Below are positions 7,378-15,969 of a stretch of DNA of 64,000 nt, piece after piece (the first letter of the stretch is position 1; each line of letters begins with the position of its first letter). Below the pieces are notes generated by a model that did no database searches, was not told where the DNA came from, and saw nothing but the letters and a program-made list of their open reading frames with translations. The stretch covers positions 6,014,001-6,078,000 of the forward strand of contig AP026073.1 in assembly GCA_024349765.1 (NCBI GenBank), read 5' to 3'. The position numbers and the translations under genes were made by a program. Source of the stretch: Streptomyces nigrescens (GTDB lineage Bacteria; Actinomycetota; Actinomycetes; Streptomycetales; Streptomycetaceae).

Positions 7378-8493
7378 CTACTGGCGGCCCTCTTCGTATT
7401 GGCGGAGTTGGTCGAGGTTGATCATGCTCGTGTCGAAGAGGCTGGTTTCGTCCAGGGCGGCGGGCTGGGCGGGCGTGTGCGGGGCGTGCTGGGGCTGCTG
7501 GGGGACCTGGGGCTGGAGGTAGGCGTTCGGGTCGTAGCCGGGCTGCTGGGGCTGCTGCTGCCAGTCGTAGGCGTACGGGTCCTGGTGCTGGGCGTACGCG
7601 GCGGCCTGCTGGGGCTGCTGGTAGCCGTAGACGTCCTGCTGGGGGTAGGCGGCCGGGTCGGTGTAGTAGCCCTGCTGCTGGGGCTGGACCGGCTGCTGGT
7701 GCTCCAGGGGCTGGTGCTCCAGGGGCTGGTCCTGCGGGACCACGGGCGTCTGCGGTTCGCGGTCGGCGCCGATGCCGGCCAGCTCGGCCAGGTACTCCGC
7801 GTCGGCCTGCGGCTGTGCGGTCTGCGGGTCGCCCTGGGCCGCCAGGTGCACGCCGAGTTCGTCGATCGCCCGGGCGCCCTGGAGCTTGTCGCGGCCCCGG
7901 CCGACCGCCTCCAGCGTCTTGGTCAGCACGGCCTGGAAGGCGCCGAACTTGGCGTCCACATAGGCGTCCGCGCGCTGCCTGAGGGTCTCCGGGTCGGCGC
8001 TGCGCTCGGGGGCCTCGGCGTCCTCGTAGCCCTGCTCGTCGAGTCCGGGGCCCCGGCCGAGCAGCTTCTCGCGGCCGCGGTCGACGGATCCGATGGTCTT
8101 GGTGAGGACGACCTCGAAGTTGGCGAGCTTGGAGTCGACGTAGTCGTCGGCCTCGGCGCGGATCTCGGCGGCCTCCTGGGTGGCCTCGGCGAGGATCCGG
8201 TCCGCCTCCTCCTGCGACTGCCGGGCGACCTCGGTGTCGGAGATCAGCGAACCGCGCTGGGCGTGCGCGGACTCGATGATCCGCTCCGCCTCGGCGCGCG
8301 CCTCCTCGACCATCTGCTCCCGGCCGCCGAGCAGCTCCTGTGCCTGGGCGAGCGATCCGGGCAGCGCGGCGCGCACCTCTTCCAGCATGGCGAGCAGCTC
8401 GGCGCGGTTGACCACGCACGAGGCCGACATGGGCATGGACCGGGCGCCGGCGACGGTCGCGACGATGTCGTCGAGCTTCTTCTGCACGTCCAC
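7378..8493 (-). CDS. sepIVA: DivIVA-like septation protein, SepIVA orthologue
   Basis: This is a 371-residue coiled-coil protein. Residues 1-45 form a DivIVA-like N-terminal segment; an Ala/Glu/Gln/Arg-rich coiled coil follows to about residue 220. Two similar segments lie inside it, 'ADDYVDSKLANFEVVLTKT' and 'ADAYVDAKFGAFQAVLTKT', an internal duplication. Residues 230-345 are Gln/Pro/Tyr-rich low complexity, and a conserved-looking tail 'SLFDTSMINLDQLRQYEEGR' ends the protein. In Mycobacterium the orthologue SepIVA is a division protein encoded just upstream of the yceD and rnc genes; the same order is seen here apart from the IS. Such genes are sometimes mislabelled ATP synthase subunit B because of the coiled coil. 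Identification rests on synteny plus architecture. Confidence 0.85.
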   Translation of the reverse strand: MDVQKKLDDIVATVAGARSMPMSASCVVNRAELLAMLEEVRAALPGSLAQAQELLGGREQMVEEARAEAERIIESAHAQRGSLISDTEVARQSQEEADRILAEATQEAAEIRAEADDYVDSKLANFEVVLTKTIGSVDRGREKLLGRGPGLDEQGYEDAEAPERSADPETLRQRADAYVDAKFGAFQAVLTKTLEAVGRGRDKLQGARAIDELGVHLAAQGDPQTAQPQADAEYLAELAGIGADREPQTPVVPQDQPLEHQPLEHQQPVQPQQQGYYTDPAAYPQQDVYGYQQPQQAAAYAQHQDPYAYDWQQQPQQPGYDPNAYLQPQVPQQPQHAPHTPAQPAALDETSLFDTSMINLDQLRQYEEGRQ

Positions 8494-8620
8494 CTAGGAC
8501 TCGCCACTCTCTGAGGGTTGGAACGACGGAACGGGACGACTGTACGTCCACCGGCCCTCCGCCCGACACCAACTGACGGTACGTCAGAAAGTGCCCGCGG
8601 CGGGTGCGCCGGGGCGGTGA

Positions 8621-9133
8621 TCAGCTCTTCTTGCGAAGCCGCTCGGTGAGCGCGTCGAGCACGAACGGCGGGACCAGGTGGGAGACGTCGCCACCCCAGG
8701 CGGCGACCTCCTTGACGAGGCTGGAGGAGAGGAAGCTGTAGGTGGGGTTGGTGGGGACGAACAGGGTCTCCACGCCGGAGAGGCCGTTGTTCATCTGGGC
8801 CATCTGCAGCTCGTAGTCGAAGTCGCTGACCGCGCGCAGGCCCTTGACGATCGCGGGGATGTCGCGCTGCTTGCAGAAGTCGACGAGCAGGCCGTGGAAG
8901 GACTCGACCTGGACGTTGCCGTACTCGGCGGTGGCCCGGCGGATCAGGTCGATCCGCTCGTCGACCGTGAACAGCCCCTGCTTGGACTGGTTGATCATCA
9001 CGGCCACATGGACGACGTCGTACAGCTTGGAGGCACGGGCGATGATGTCCAGGTGCCCATTGGTGATGGGGTCGAACGACCCCGGACAGACGGCGCGGCG
9101 CAACGCGGGTTCCTCGCTCTCCGATGCGGTCAT
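8621..9133 (-). CDS. coaD: Phosphopantetheine adenylyltransferase
   Basis: This enzyme transfers AMP from ATP to 4'-phosphopantetheine, giving dephospho-CoA in coenzyme A synthesis. The protein has 170 residues. The nucleotidyltransferase motif is 'CPGSFDPITNGHLDI' (T/HxGH) near residue 20, and the second signature is 'TYSFLSSSLVKEVA' (ISSxxVKE-like). 'VKGLRAVSDFDYELQMAQMN' is the typical substrate-binding segment. The ATG at 9133 overlaps the stop of rsmD in an ATGA, so the two genes are translationally coupled. The rsmD-coaD pairing is common in bacteria. Confidence 0.96.
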   Translation of the reverse strand: MTASESEEPALRRAVCPGSFDPITNGHLDIIARASKLYDVVHVAVMINQSKQGLFTVDERIDLIRRATAEYGNVQVESFHGLLVDFCKQRDIPAIVKGLRAVSDFDYELQMAQMNNGLSGVETLFVPTNPTYSFLSSSLVKEVAAWGGDVSHLVPPFVLDALTERLRKKS

Positions 9134-9729
9134 GACACGCTTGCTGACGTCGGTTCGGCGGACGTCGAAGCGGCGCGACCGTACCAAAGCGTCCCCTCGC
9201 CGTAACGACGGGCCTTGATCGCGGTGAAGCCGTCCGGCCACGGGAACGCGCCGCCTCTGGTGCTCCGTTCCACGGTGACGAGTGCATCGTCGGTCAGCCA
9301 CCCCTGACCACGGAGTGTGAGCAGGATCTCGCACAGCTCTGCGTCGCTCACCGCGTACGGCGGGTCCAGGAAGACGATGTCGTAGGGCTCGCCGGGGGCC
9401 GGGGCGGCGGCGGTCTGTTCGGCCTTGCCGGGCCGCACCTCGACGCCCGGGAGGCCGACCGTGCGGACGTTGTCGCGGATGGTGCGGACGGCGCGGGCGT
9501 CGGCCTCCACCAGCAGGACGTGTGCCGCGCCGCGGGAGAGCGCCTCCAGGCCGACCGCGCCGGAACCGCCGTACAGATCGAGCACCCGGGCGCCGGTCAG
9601 CGGGCCGTCCAGCGACTCCCAGGTGGAGAACATGCCCTCGCGTGCCCGGTCGGAGGTCGGGCGGGTGCCGTTGCCGGGTGGTACGGCCAGGCGGCGGCCG
9701 CCGGCCGTACCGGCGATCACGCGGGTCAT
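9130..9729 (-). CDS. rsmD: 16S rRNA (guanine966-N2)-methyltransferase RsmD
   Basis: This 199-residue SAM-dependent methyltransferase modifies G966 of 16S rRNA in the 30S subunit. It begins MTRVIAGTAGGRRLAVP, typical of RsmD. The SAM-binding motif is 'VLDLYGGSGAVGLEALSRGA' and the catalytic motif is 'DIVFLDPPYAVSD' (DPPY). The start at 9729 is the first Met that fits the family N-terminus. It overlaps coaD by 4 bp. It lies 188 bp after recG on the same strand. Confidence 0.95.
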   Translation of the reverse strand: MTRVIAGTAGGRRLAVPPGNGTRPTSDRAREGMFSTWESLDGPLTGARVLDLYGGSGAVGLEALSRGAAHVLLVEADARAVRTIRDNVRTVGLPGVEVRPGKAEQTAAAPAPGEPYDIVFLDPPYAVSDAELCEILLTLRGQGWLTDDALVTVERSTRGGAFPWPDGFTAIKARRYGEGTLWYGRAASTSAEPTSASVS

Positions 9730-9916
9730 GGGCCCGTCCTTACGTCGTGCGGGGTGCAGGGGTGGTGGCGGAGCCGCGCGGGCTCCGTCCTCCACGATAT
9801 TCCGTCGTCCGGCGGAGGGCGCCCGCCGGAGGCGTCCGGGCGGCACCCCGGTCCGTGATCGTTCTCACCCGGCCGCGGGCGGCGCACGGACGGCGCGGCC
9901 CGCCGTCCCGGCTCGC

Positions 9917-12877
9917 TCAGCCCTTGTCCAGATACTGCTCCCGTTCCTCGTCCAGCAGGGCGGACAGCGCGATCCGCAGCTCCGGGTAGCCGGTCAGCTC
10001 GGGGTCGTCGCCGACCAGCGCGGTGGCCTCCTCGCGGGCGGCGGCGATGATCTCCTCGTCGTCGATGACCGTGAGCATCCGCAGCGAGGAGCGGACGCCG
10101 GACTGGGCCTGGCCCAGGACGTCGCCCTCGCGCCGCTGTTCCAGGTCGATCCGGGAGAGCTCGAAACCGTCGAGGGTGCCGGCCACCGCGGCGAGCCGGG
10201 CCCGCGCCGGGCTGGCCTCGGGCATCTCGCTGACCAGCAGGCACAGGCCGGGCGCCGATCCACGGCCGACCCGGCCGCGCAGCTGGTGCAGCTGGGAGAC
10301 GCCGAACCGGTCCGCGTCCATGATCACCATGACGGTGGCGTTGGGGACGTTCACCCCGACCTCGATGACCGTCGTCGCGACCAGCACGTCCAGCTCGCCG
10401 GCCGCGAACGAGCGCATCACCTCGTCCTTGTCGTCCGGCGCCATTCTGCCGTGCAGCACTGCCACCCGCAGGCCGGCGAGCGGGCCCTTGGTGAGCTGGT
10501 CGGCGATGTCGAGCACCGCGAGCGGCGGGCGCTTCTCGGCGATGTCCTCCGGCGAACTCGCCGCGGCCGCCGCGTCGTTGCCCCCGGACGCGCCCTTCTT
10601 CCCCGGCTTGGGCGCGTCCTCCTCGTCGCCGATCCGCGGGCAGACCACGTACGCCTGGTGCCCGGCCTCGACCTCTTCGCGGACCCGCTCCCACGTGCGC
10701 GCTAGGAAGTGCGGTTTGTCCTTCGCGGGCACCACGTGGCTGGCGATCGGCGAGCGTCCGGCGGGGAGTTGGTCGAGGACGGAGGTCTCCAGATCGCCGA
10801 AGACGGTCATCGCGACCGTCCGCGGGATCGGGGTCGCGGTCATCACCAACAGGTGCGGCGGCTGTTTGCCCTTGCCGCGCAGGGCGTCGCGCTGCTCGAC
10901 GCCGAAGCGGTGCTGTTCGTCGACGACCACCAGCCCCAGGTCGTGGAACTGCACCTTGTCCTCGATCAGCGCATGCGTGCCGACGACGATGCCGGCCTCG
11001 CCGGTGACCAGGTCGAGCAGCGCCTGCCGGCGGGCCGCGGCGCCCATGGAGCCGGTCAACAGCACCACCTTGGTGCCCTGTTCGGCACCGCCGAGCATCC
11101 CGCCCTCGGCCAGCTCCCCCATCATCTCGGTGATCGAGCGGTGGTGCTGCTGGGCGAGCACCTCGGTGGGCGCCAGCATCGCGGCCTGGCCGCCGCTGTC
11201 GACGACTCCGAGCATGGCGCGCAGCGCGACCATGGTGTTGTGCGTGACGGTGAAGTGGTCGGTCACATAGGCGTGGGAGGGGTGCGCGACGCTGATGCAC
11301 TGGACGGGCTTGCGGCCCACGTGCTCGATCGCGCGGATGGAGCGCCGGAAGCCCGGAGCGTCACCGGCCCCCTCCTCGGGCAGCGCGACATGGACGTCGT
11401 ACCCGCCCGCCCCGGTGTCCTGCAGCTGGGCCGCGCCGCCCAGGGAGCGCACCAGCCAGGCGAGGTCGGCGGCCAGCGGGCCGGACGCGGCGCGGAACAC
11501 GTCCCCGGCGCCGGAAGCCTCTCCCCCGGCGTCCAGCAGACCGCGCAGCACGGCCCGCCGGTCCTTGACGGGGGCGTTGCGGCAGGCGGCCGGCAGGCCG
11601 TCCTCGGGGAGGGACCGGCCCAGGCGGTACGGGTCGAGCGGTCGCTCCCCGCCGTCGTCGAGGTCCACCGGTGTGGCGGGCGCGATGGACCACTTGGGCC
11701 GGCCGTCGGCGCGCAGCAGGTCGGCCCGTAGCTCGCGGGTCGTCAGCACCCGCTCGCCCGTCTCGCGGGATCCGACGATCCACAGGTGCTCGTCGTCGCA
11801 CTCGACGGTGGAGCCGTCCGACAGCACCAGTCGCCACACCTCGCGCTCGCCCTGCGGGAAGACGCCGTCCACCACGGCGCGCTCGCCGCTGGGCACCACC
11901 ACTTCGGTGCCGACGGTCATCTCCCCCATGGGCCGGAAGCCGCTCGGGGTGAGCACCAGGGCGTCCAGCGGCTGGGCCTTGCCGGAGCCGACCTCGCCCT
12001 GGAGGAGGCGGTGCATGGGGTGTTCGGTCGCCAGGTCGTCGAAGATCTCCCGGCTGACCTTCTGCTGGCCTTCGGTGAGCGTGAACGGCAGCTCGGCGTC
12101 GAACGCGTCAAGGATGCCGTCCTTGACCAACTGCCGTGGCACGGCGGGTAGTTGGGTGTCGGTCAGGCGCCTGCGGGCCAGCGCGACCTGCATCACGAAC
12201 GCCTCGTCCCACTTCAGCCGGTCCCGCGCACCGGCGATGTCGGCCTTGCTGTCGGGGCGGTGGATCTTCAGCAGCGCCTCGGTGAGCGGGACCAGCGACC
12301 GGCCCTCGCGCAGTGCCTCGGGAAGCGGGTCGACGGCGTCCTGGGCGCTGGGCAGCACCGCGTCGACCGCCTTGGTGATCTTCCAGGACGCCATCTGCTG
12401 GCAGGCCGGGTAGATCGGGATGAGCTGATTGGCGAAGGCGTCCACGGCGTCGCCGTCGGTGTCGCCGTCCAGGAGCGCGTATTCGGGGTGGGCGAGCTGG
12501 AGTTTGCGGTTGAAGACCGAGACCTTGCCGGCGAACATCGCGCGGCGCCCGGGCAGCAGTTCCTTGTGCGGCTTGTGGATGCCCTTGCCGAAGAAGACGA
12601 GCTGGAGCCGGCCGCTGCCGTCCGTGAGCGTCACTTCCAGGCGCTGTCCCCGGCCGGCGTTGAATTTGTGCACCCGGGCGTCGGCGACCCGGGCGACGAC
12701 CGTGACGTGTTCGTCCAGCGGGAGGTCGGCGAGGCGGGTCAGCTCGCCGCGCTCGGCGTAGCGGCGCGGGTAGTGGTGCAGCAGGTCACCGACCGTGTGC
12801 AGGTCGAGATGCTCGGCCAGCACCTTCGCGGTGGTGCCGCCGAGGATTTTCTTCAGGGGTTCGTCGAGCGCAGCCAC
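9917..12877 (-). CDS. recG: ATP-dependent DNA helicase RecG interrupted by an in-frame intein
   Basis: RecG is a branch-migrating helicase that reverses stalled replication forks and processes Holliday junctions. The frame encodes 986 residues; without the 247-residue intein, 739 remain, normal for RecG. The N-terminal wedge/OB domain includes 'LHHYPRRYAERGELTRLADL'. Walker A is split: 'LLQGEVGSGK' ends at residue 300 and the Thr that completes GKT is residue 548. Then come 'MLAPTEVLAQQH', the DExH-type 'VVVDEQHRFGVEQR', 'MTATPIPRTVAMT', 'VLHGRM', 'TTVIEVGVNVPNAT' and 'QLRGRVGRG'. The GTG at 12877 gives the family start (M)AALDEPLKK. Activity requires protein splicing because ATP binding is destroyed in the precursor. 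The low-complexity insert 'KKGASGGNDAAAAASSPED' is a lineage feature. Confidence 0.95.
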   Translation of the reverse strand: MAALDEPLKKILGGTTAKVLAEHLDLHTVGDLLHHYPRRYAERGELTRLADLPLDEHVTVVARVADARVHKFNAGRGQRLEVTLTDGSGRLQLVFFGKGIHKPHKELLPGRRAMFAGKVSVFNRKLQLAHPEYALLDGDTDGDAVDAFANQLIPIYPACQQMASWKITKAVDAVLPSAQDAVDPLPEALREGRSLVPLTEALLKIHRPDSKADIAGARDRLKWDEAFVMQVALARRRLTDTQLPAVPRQLVKDGILDAFDAELPFTLTEGQQKVSREIFDDLATEHPMHRLLQGEVGSGKAQPLDALVLTPSGFRPMGEMTVGTEVVVPSGERAVVDGVFPQGEREVWRLVLSDGSTVECDDEHLWIVGSRETGERVLTTRELRADLLRADGRPKWSIAPATPVDLDDGGERPLDPYRLGRSLPEDGLPAACRNAPVKDRRAVLRGLLDAGGEASGAGDVFRAASGPLAADLAWLVRSLGGAAQLQDTGAGGYDVHVALPEEGAGDAPGFRRSIRAIEHVGRKPVQCISVAHPSHAYVTDHFTVTHNTMVALRAMLGVVDSGGQAAMLAPTEVLAQQHHRSITEMMGELAEGGMLGGAEQGTKVVLLTGSMGAAARRQALLDLVTGEAGIVVGTHALIEDKVQFHDLGLVVVDEQHRFGVEQRDALRGKGKQPPHLLVMTATPIPRTVAMTVFGDLETSVLDQLPAGRSPIASHVVPAKDKPHFLARTWERVREEVEAGHQAYVVCPRIGDEEDAPKPGKKGASGGNDAAAAASSPEDIAEKRPPLAVLDIADQLTKGPLAGLRVAVLHGRMAPDDKDEVMRSFAAGELDVLVATTVIEVGVNVPNATVMVIMDADRFGVSQLHQLRGRVGRGSAPGLCLLVSEMPEASPARARLAAVAGTLDGFELSRIDLEQRREGDVLGQAQSGVRSSLRMLTVIDDEEIIAAAREEATALVGDDPELTGYPELRIALSALLDEEREQYLDKG
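11237..11977 (-). other. Intein in RecG Walker A, class 3 type, endonuclease decayed
   Basis: This is 247 in-frame codons between Lys300 and Thr548 of RecG. Intein blocks are visible: block A 'AQPLDALVLTPSGFRPMGEM' starting with Ala, not Cys or Ser; block B 'GSTVECDDEHLWIV' with Thr57, His64 and Trp66; block F starting 'PVQCISV' with Cys227; block G 'FTVTHN' with Thr245, His246 and terminal Asn247. The +1 residue is Thr. Ala1 together with Trp at B:12, Cys at F:4 and Thr at G:5 is the published signature of class 3 inteins, which form the branched intermediate on the block F Cys. The middle holds LAGLIDADG-like remnants ('DPYRLGRSLPEDG', 'AVLRGLLDAGGEA'), with the second catalytic acid apparently changed to Gly. 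Confidence 0.9.
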
Positions 12878-12935
12878 GCGTCTATTGCACACCACGCCTC
12901 TGACAATTGCGCCGGTCCCGGCCGCCGGGGCGCCG

Positions 12936-14606
12936 TCACTCCACGCCGATGAGCAGCGGGGCGGTGCGCTGGCCGCCGTCGTAGACGACCGTGTCGACGG
13001 CGAGATGCCGCTCGCGGACGTGCCGTTCCAGCCGCTCGGCGAGGGCGGCGGGCGCCCCCGCGCCGAGGACCAGGGTCACCATTTCCCCGCCCGCGGACAG
13101 CATCCGGTCCAGCACCGTCATGGCGGTGACGGTGAGGTCCGAGCCGATCACCGCGACGTCGCCGTCGATCAGCCCGAGGACGTCGCCGGCCTGGCAGACG
13201 CCCGCCATCGTCCACGACTGCCGTTCGGCGAGGGCGAGCTCGGCGTAGCGGGTGGCGCCGGCGGCGGAGGTCATGGCGACCGCGTCCTCGTCGAAGCTGC
13301 GGTCCGGCTCGTGCACGGCCAGCGCGGCGATGCCCTGGACGGCGGCGCGGGTGGGGATCACCGCGACCCGGACGCCTTCGGTGCGGGCCTGTTCGGCGGC
13401 GGCCGCGGCGGTGTGCCGGAGTTCGGGGTCGTTGGGCAGCAGCATGACCTCGCGGGCGTGGGCCTGCCGGATCGCCTGCACCAGTTCGCCGCTGGCCGGC
13501 GGCTCCCCGGGGCGTACGGTGACGGCCGTCGCACCGGCCCCGGTACACAGGTCGGCGAGCCCGGCGCCCGGCACCACCGCGACCACGGCCCGCGCTGCCA
13601 GGGCCGGCTCCTTGGTGCGGCCGGCGCCGCCGAAGTGCGTGATGCGGATCCGGTACGGGCGGCCGGCCTCGATGCCGGCCTCCACGGCGGCGCCCGCGTC
13701 GTCGACGTGGACGTGGACGTGCCACAGCCCGTCGCCGCCGACCACCACCAGGGAGTCGCCGAGCCCGTCGAGCCGGGTGCGCAGCCTTGCCACGGCCTCG
13801 TCCGACGCCTCCAGCAGGTAGATCACCTCGAAGGCGGGTCCACCGGGCTCTCCGCAGGCGTCGGCCGCCGTGTGGGCGGCGACGTCGCAGCCGGCGGCCT
13901 CGGGGAGCGGGGCGTCGGCCCGTACGGCGACGGGGGTGGCGGTGACCTCTCCGGAGAGCGCGTCGGCGAGCGCGCCCAGCAGCGCGACGAGCCCGCAGCC
14001 GCCGGCGTCCACGACGCCCGCCCTGCCGAGCACGGCCAACTGCCCGGGGGTCTCCTGCAGGGCCGTACGGGCGCCTTCGTGGGCGGCGCGGGCGACCGCG
14101 GCGGCGTCGCCGGCCTCGCCTGCGGCGCGTTCGGCGGCGGCGGTGGCGACGGTCAGGACGGTGCCCTCCACGGGGTGGGCGACGGCCTCGTACGTGGAGG
14201 CGGCGGCCCGGCGCAGGGCCCGGCGCAGCGCCTCGGCCGAGCGGTCACCGGTCGCGGTGTCCGTGCCGTCCGTCCCGCCGCCGGCCGCCAGGACGTCGGT
14301 CATCCCGCGCAGCAGCTGCGCCAGGATGGTGCCGGAGTTCCCGCGCGCTCCTATCAGGGCGCCGTGTGCCATCGCGCCGATCGCGTCGGCGAGGCCGGGG
14401 GCGGTGCCCGCGGAGGCATGGCCGTCGAAGGCGGCCTCGACCGCGCGCGCCGCGGATTCCAGCGTCAGATAGAGGTTGGTGCCGGTGTCGCCGTCGGCCA
14501 CCGGGTAGACGTTGATCGCGTCGATCCGCTCGCGTTCCCGGCCGAGCGCCTCCAGCGCCAGCCCGCACCAGGAGCGGACCGCGGCGGCGTCGAGCGGGTA
14601 CGGCAC
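12936..14606 (-). CDS. DAK2-domain protein, FakA-like kinase
   Basis: This 556-residue protein has an N-terminal DAK2 (DhaL-type) ATP-binding domain: 'DAINVYPVADGDTGTNLYLT' supplies the Asp residues that hold Mg-ATP and 'GALIGARGNSGTILAQLLRG' is the second conserved segment. A central region and a C-terminal DAK1-like/DegV-associated domain follow ('LGAGAPAALAERLERHV'). The closest characterised relative is Staphylococcus FakA, which phosphorylates fatty acids bound to FakB (DegV) proteins. No DegV gene is nearby, so the substrate is uncertain. The GTG at 14606 has a perfect AGGAGG 5 nt upstream; a more upstream GTG exists but has no ribosome-binding site. It is divergent from rpmB and lies just upstream of recG in the direction of transcription, with a 58-bp gap. 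Confidence 0.85.
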   Translation of the reverse strand: MPYPLDAAAVRSWCGLALEALGRERERIDAINVYPVADGDTGTNLYLTLESAARAVEAAFDGHASAGTAPGLADAIGAMAHGALIGARGNSGTILAQLLRGMTDVLAAGGGTDGTDTATGDRSAEALRRALRRAAASTYEAVAHPVEGTVLTVATAAAERAAGEAGDAAAVARAAHEGARTALQETPGQLAVLGRAGVVDAGGCGLVALLGALADALSGEVTATPVAVRADAPLPEAAGCDVAAHTAADACGEPGGPAFEVIYLLEASDEAVARLRTRLDGLGDSLVVVGGDGLWHVHVHVDDAGAAVEAGIEAGRPYRIRITHFGGAGRTKEPALAARAVVAVVPGAGLADLCTGAGATAVTVRPGEPPASGELVQAIRQAHAREVMLLPNDPELRHTAAAAAEQARTEGVRVAVIPTRAAVQGIAALAVHEPDRSFDEDAVAMTSAAGATRYAELALAERQSWTMAGVCQAGDVLGLIDGDVAVIGSDLTVTAMTVLDRMLSAGGEMVTLVLGAGAPAALAERLERHVRERHLAVDTVVYDGGQRTAPLLIGVE

Positions 14607-14840
14607 ATCGTCCTCCTGGGTCACGGGCTGCACCGCACAGTAGCCGCGCCCCGGTGGGGAGGCCGGGGCGGGGGCCGGGAGGTGCGTGATAGTTTCGTTC
14701 TACGGGAGCGGTCGTTGTATGCTGCTCCGGTTGCCCGATGAGAATCGGGCCATTTCCTCTCCTGACGGTCGCCGGTCGGGCAATGCACTCGGCCCGTCGG
14801 GATTTCACCGTAAGTGCATCTGAAGTCTTTGGAGTGACCC

Positions 14841-15026
14841 GTGGCTGCCAACTGCGACGTCTGCGGCAAGGGGCCGGGCTTCGGCAAGAGTGTCTCGCAC
14901 TCGCATCGCCGTACCAACCGTCGTTGGAACCCCAACATCCAGACGGTGCGTGCAGTGATCGGGCGCACGCCGAAGAAGCTGAACGCCTGCACCTCGTGCA
15001 TCAAGGCTGGCAAGGTCTCGCGCTGA
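14841..15026 (+). CDS. rpmB: 50S ribosomal protein L28 (zinc-binding type)
   Basis: This 61-residue protein begins [20 protein letters not shown] and contains the L28 signature '[11 protein letters not shown]'. Two Cys pairs ('CDVC' and 'CTSC') identify the zinc-binding form. The GTG start is preceded by GGAG at 8-9 nt. A strong hairpin with a T-tract follows. Some actinobacteria carry a second, Cys-free L28 under zinc control; none is seen in this window. Confidence 0.96.
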   Translation: MAANCDVCGKGPGFGKSVSHSHRRTNRRWNPNIQTVRAVIGRTPKKLNACTSCIKAGKVSR

Positions 15027-15062
15027 CGCCTTAGTCGTAGCGCAGCCGGCCGGTTGCCTGGG

Positions 15063-15096
15063 AAGCCGGTCCACCCGTGGGGTGGACCGGCTTTTT
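15063..15096 (+). terminator. Rho-independent terminator after rpmB
   Basis: A perfect 14-bp stem (15063-15076 and 15080-15093) with a 3-nt loop ends in TTTTT (15092-15096). It lies between convergent rpmB and thiD. Confidence 0.9.
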
Positions 15097-15126
15097 GCCG
15101 TTCCGGTGCCGCCGCGGGCGGGCGGT

Positions 15127-15942
15127 TCACCCCCCGTCGCGCAGCCGCCAGCCGTGGTCGACCGGCCCGATGCCGGCGCCCAGCCGGAAGCCGGCCGCGA
15201 TCGCGCCGGTGACGTAGTCCTTCGCCGCGGCGGCGGCCCGCGGGACGGGGTCGCCCTTGGCCAGCTGCGCGGCGAGCGCGCTGGCGAGGGTGCAGCCGGT
15301 GCCGTGGGTGTGCCGGTTGTCGTGGCGCGGGGCGCGCAGCCAGTGCTCCTCGGTGCCGTCGGTGAGCAGGTCGACGGCGCTGTCACCGGCACCGTCCGCG
15401 GCCGTGAGGTGGCCGCCCTTGATCAGCGCCCAGCGCGGCCCGAAGTCCAGGACGGCGGCGGCCGCCCGGCGCATGTCGGCCTCTCCGTGGACGGCAACGC
15501 CGGTGAGCTGGGCCACCTCGTCGAGGTTGGGGGTGGCGACGGTGGCCGTCGGCAGGAGTTTGGTGCGCACCGCGTCCAGGGCGCTCGCGGCGAGCAGTGC
15601 GTCACCGTGTTTGGAGACGCCCACGGGGTCGACGACGACCGGGACGTCCAGCGCGGCGAGCAGATCGGCGACGGTCTCGACGAGTTCCGCCGAGGAGAGC
15701 ATGCCGGTCTTGACGGCCTGCACGCCGATGTCGTCGACGACGCTGCGGAACTGGGCGCGTACGGCCTCGGCGGGCAGGTCCCACGCGCCCTGCACGCCCA
15801 GGGAGTTCTGGGCGGTGACGGCAGTGAGCACGCTCATGCCGTGGGTGCCGAGCGCCAGCATCGTCTTCAGGTCGGCCTGGATGCCCGCGCCGCCGCCGGA
15901 GTCGGACCCGGCGACGGTCAGGACGCGTGGAGGTATGTGCAT
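15127..15942 (-). CDS. thiD: Hydroxymethylpyrimidine/phosphomethylpyrimidine kinase
   Basis: ThiD phosphorylates HMP and HMP-phosphate to HMP-PP for thiamine synthesis. The 271-residue protein is a ribokinase-fold enzyme: '[20 protein letters not shown]' is the N-terminal signature, '[16 protein letters not shown]' the central one, and '[15 protein letters not shown]' near the C-terminus contains the anion hole and catalytic acid region. I choose the ATG at 15942 since the family fold begins at once; a GTG at 15963 would add seven residues. thiL lies immediately upstream with a gap of under 30 bp, so the two thiamine kinases form an operon. Confidence 0.95.
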   Translation of the reverse strand: MHIPPRVLTVAGSDSGGGAGIQADLKTMLALGTHGMSVLTAVTAQNSLGVQGAWDLPAEAVRAQFRSVVDDIGVQAVKTGMLSSAELVETVADLLAALDVPVVVDPVGVSKHGDALLAASALDAVRTKLLPTATVATPNLDEVAQLTGVAVHGEADMRRAAAAVLDFGPRWALIKGGHLTAADGAGDSAVDLLTDGTEEHWLRAPRHDNRHTHGTGCTLASALAAQLAKGDPVPRAAAAAKDYVTGAIAAGFRLGAGIGPVDHGWRLRDGG

Positions 15943-15969
15943 GCCGGCGAATCTACCCGCCACCAGGGG

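Noticed and set aside
7378-8493. ATP synthase F0 subunit B
   Set aside because: The similarity comes from the Ala/Glu coiled coil only. There is no membrane helix, no other atp gene and synteny fits SepIVA.
8573-8587. CTGACGGTACGTCAG as an operator of sepIVA
   Set aside because: The arms are only 6 bp and such palindromes occur by chance in this GC-rich DNA; no supporting repeat was found.
11237-11977. In-frame insert in RecG as a lineage-specific domain insertion
   Set aside because: The position inside Walker A would destroy ATP binding, and intein blocks A, B, F and G with terminal His-Asn are all present, so splicing explains it better.
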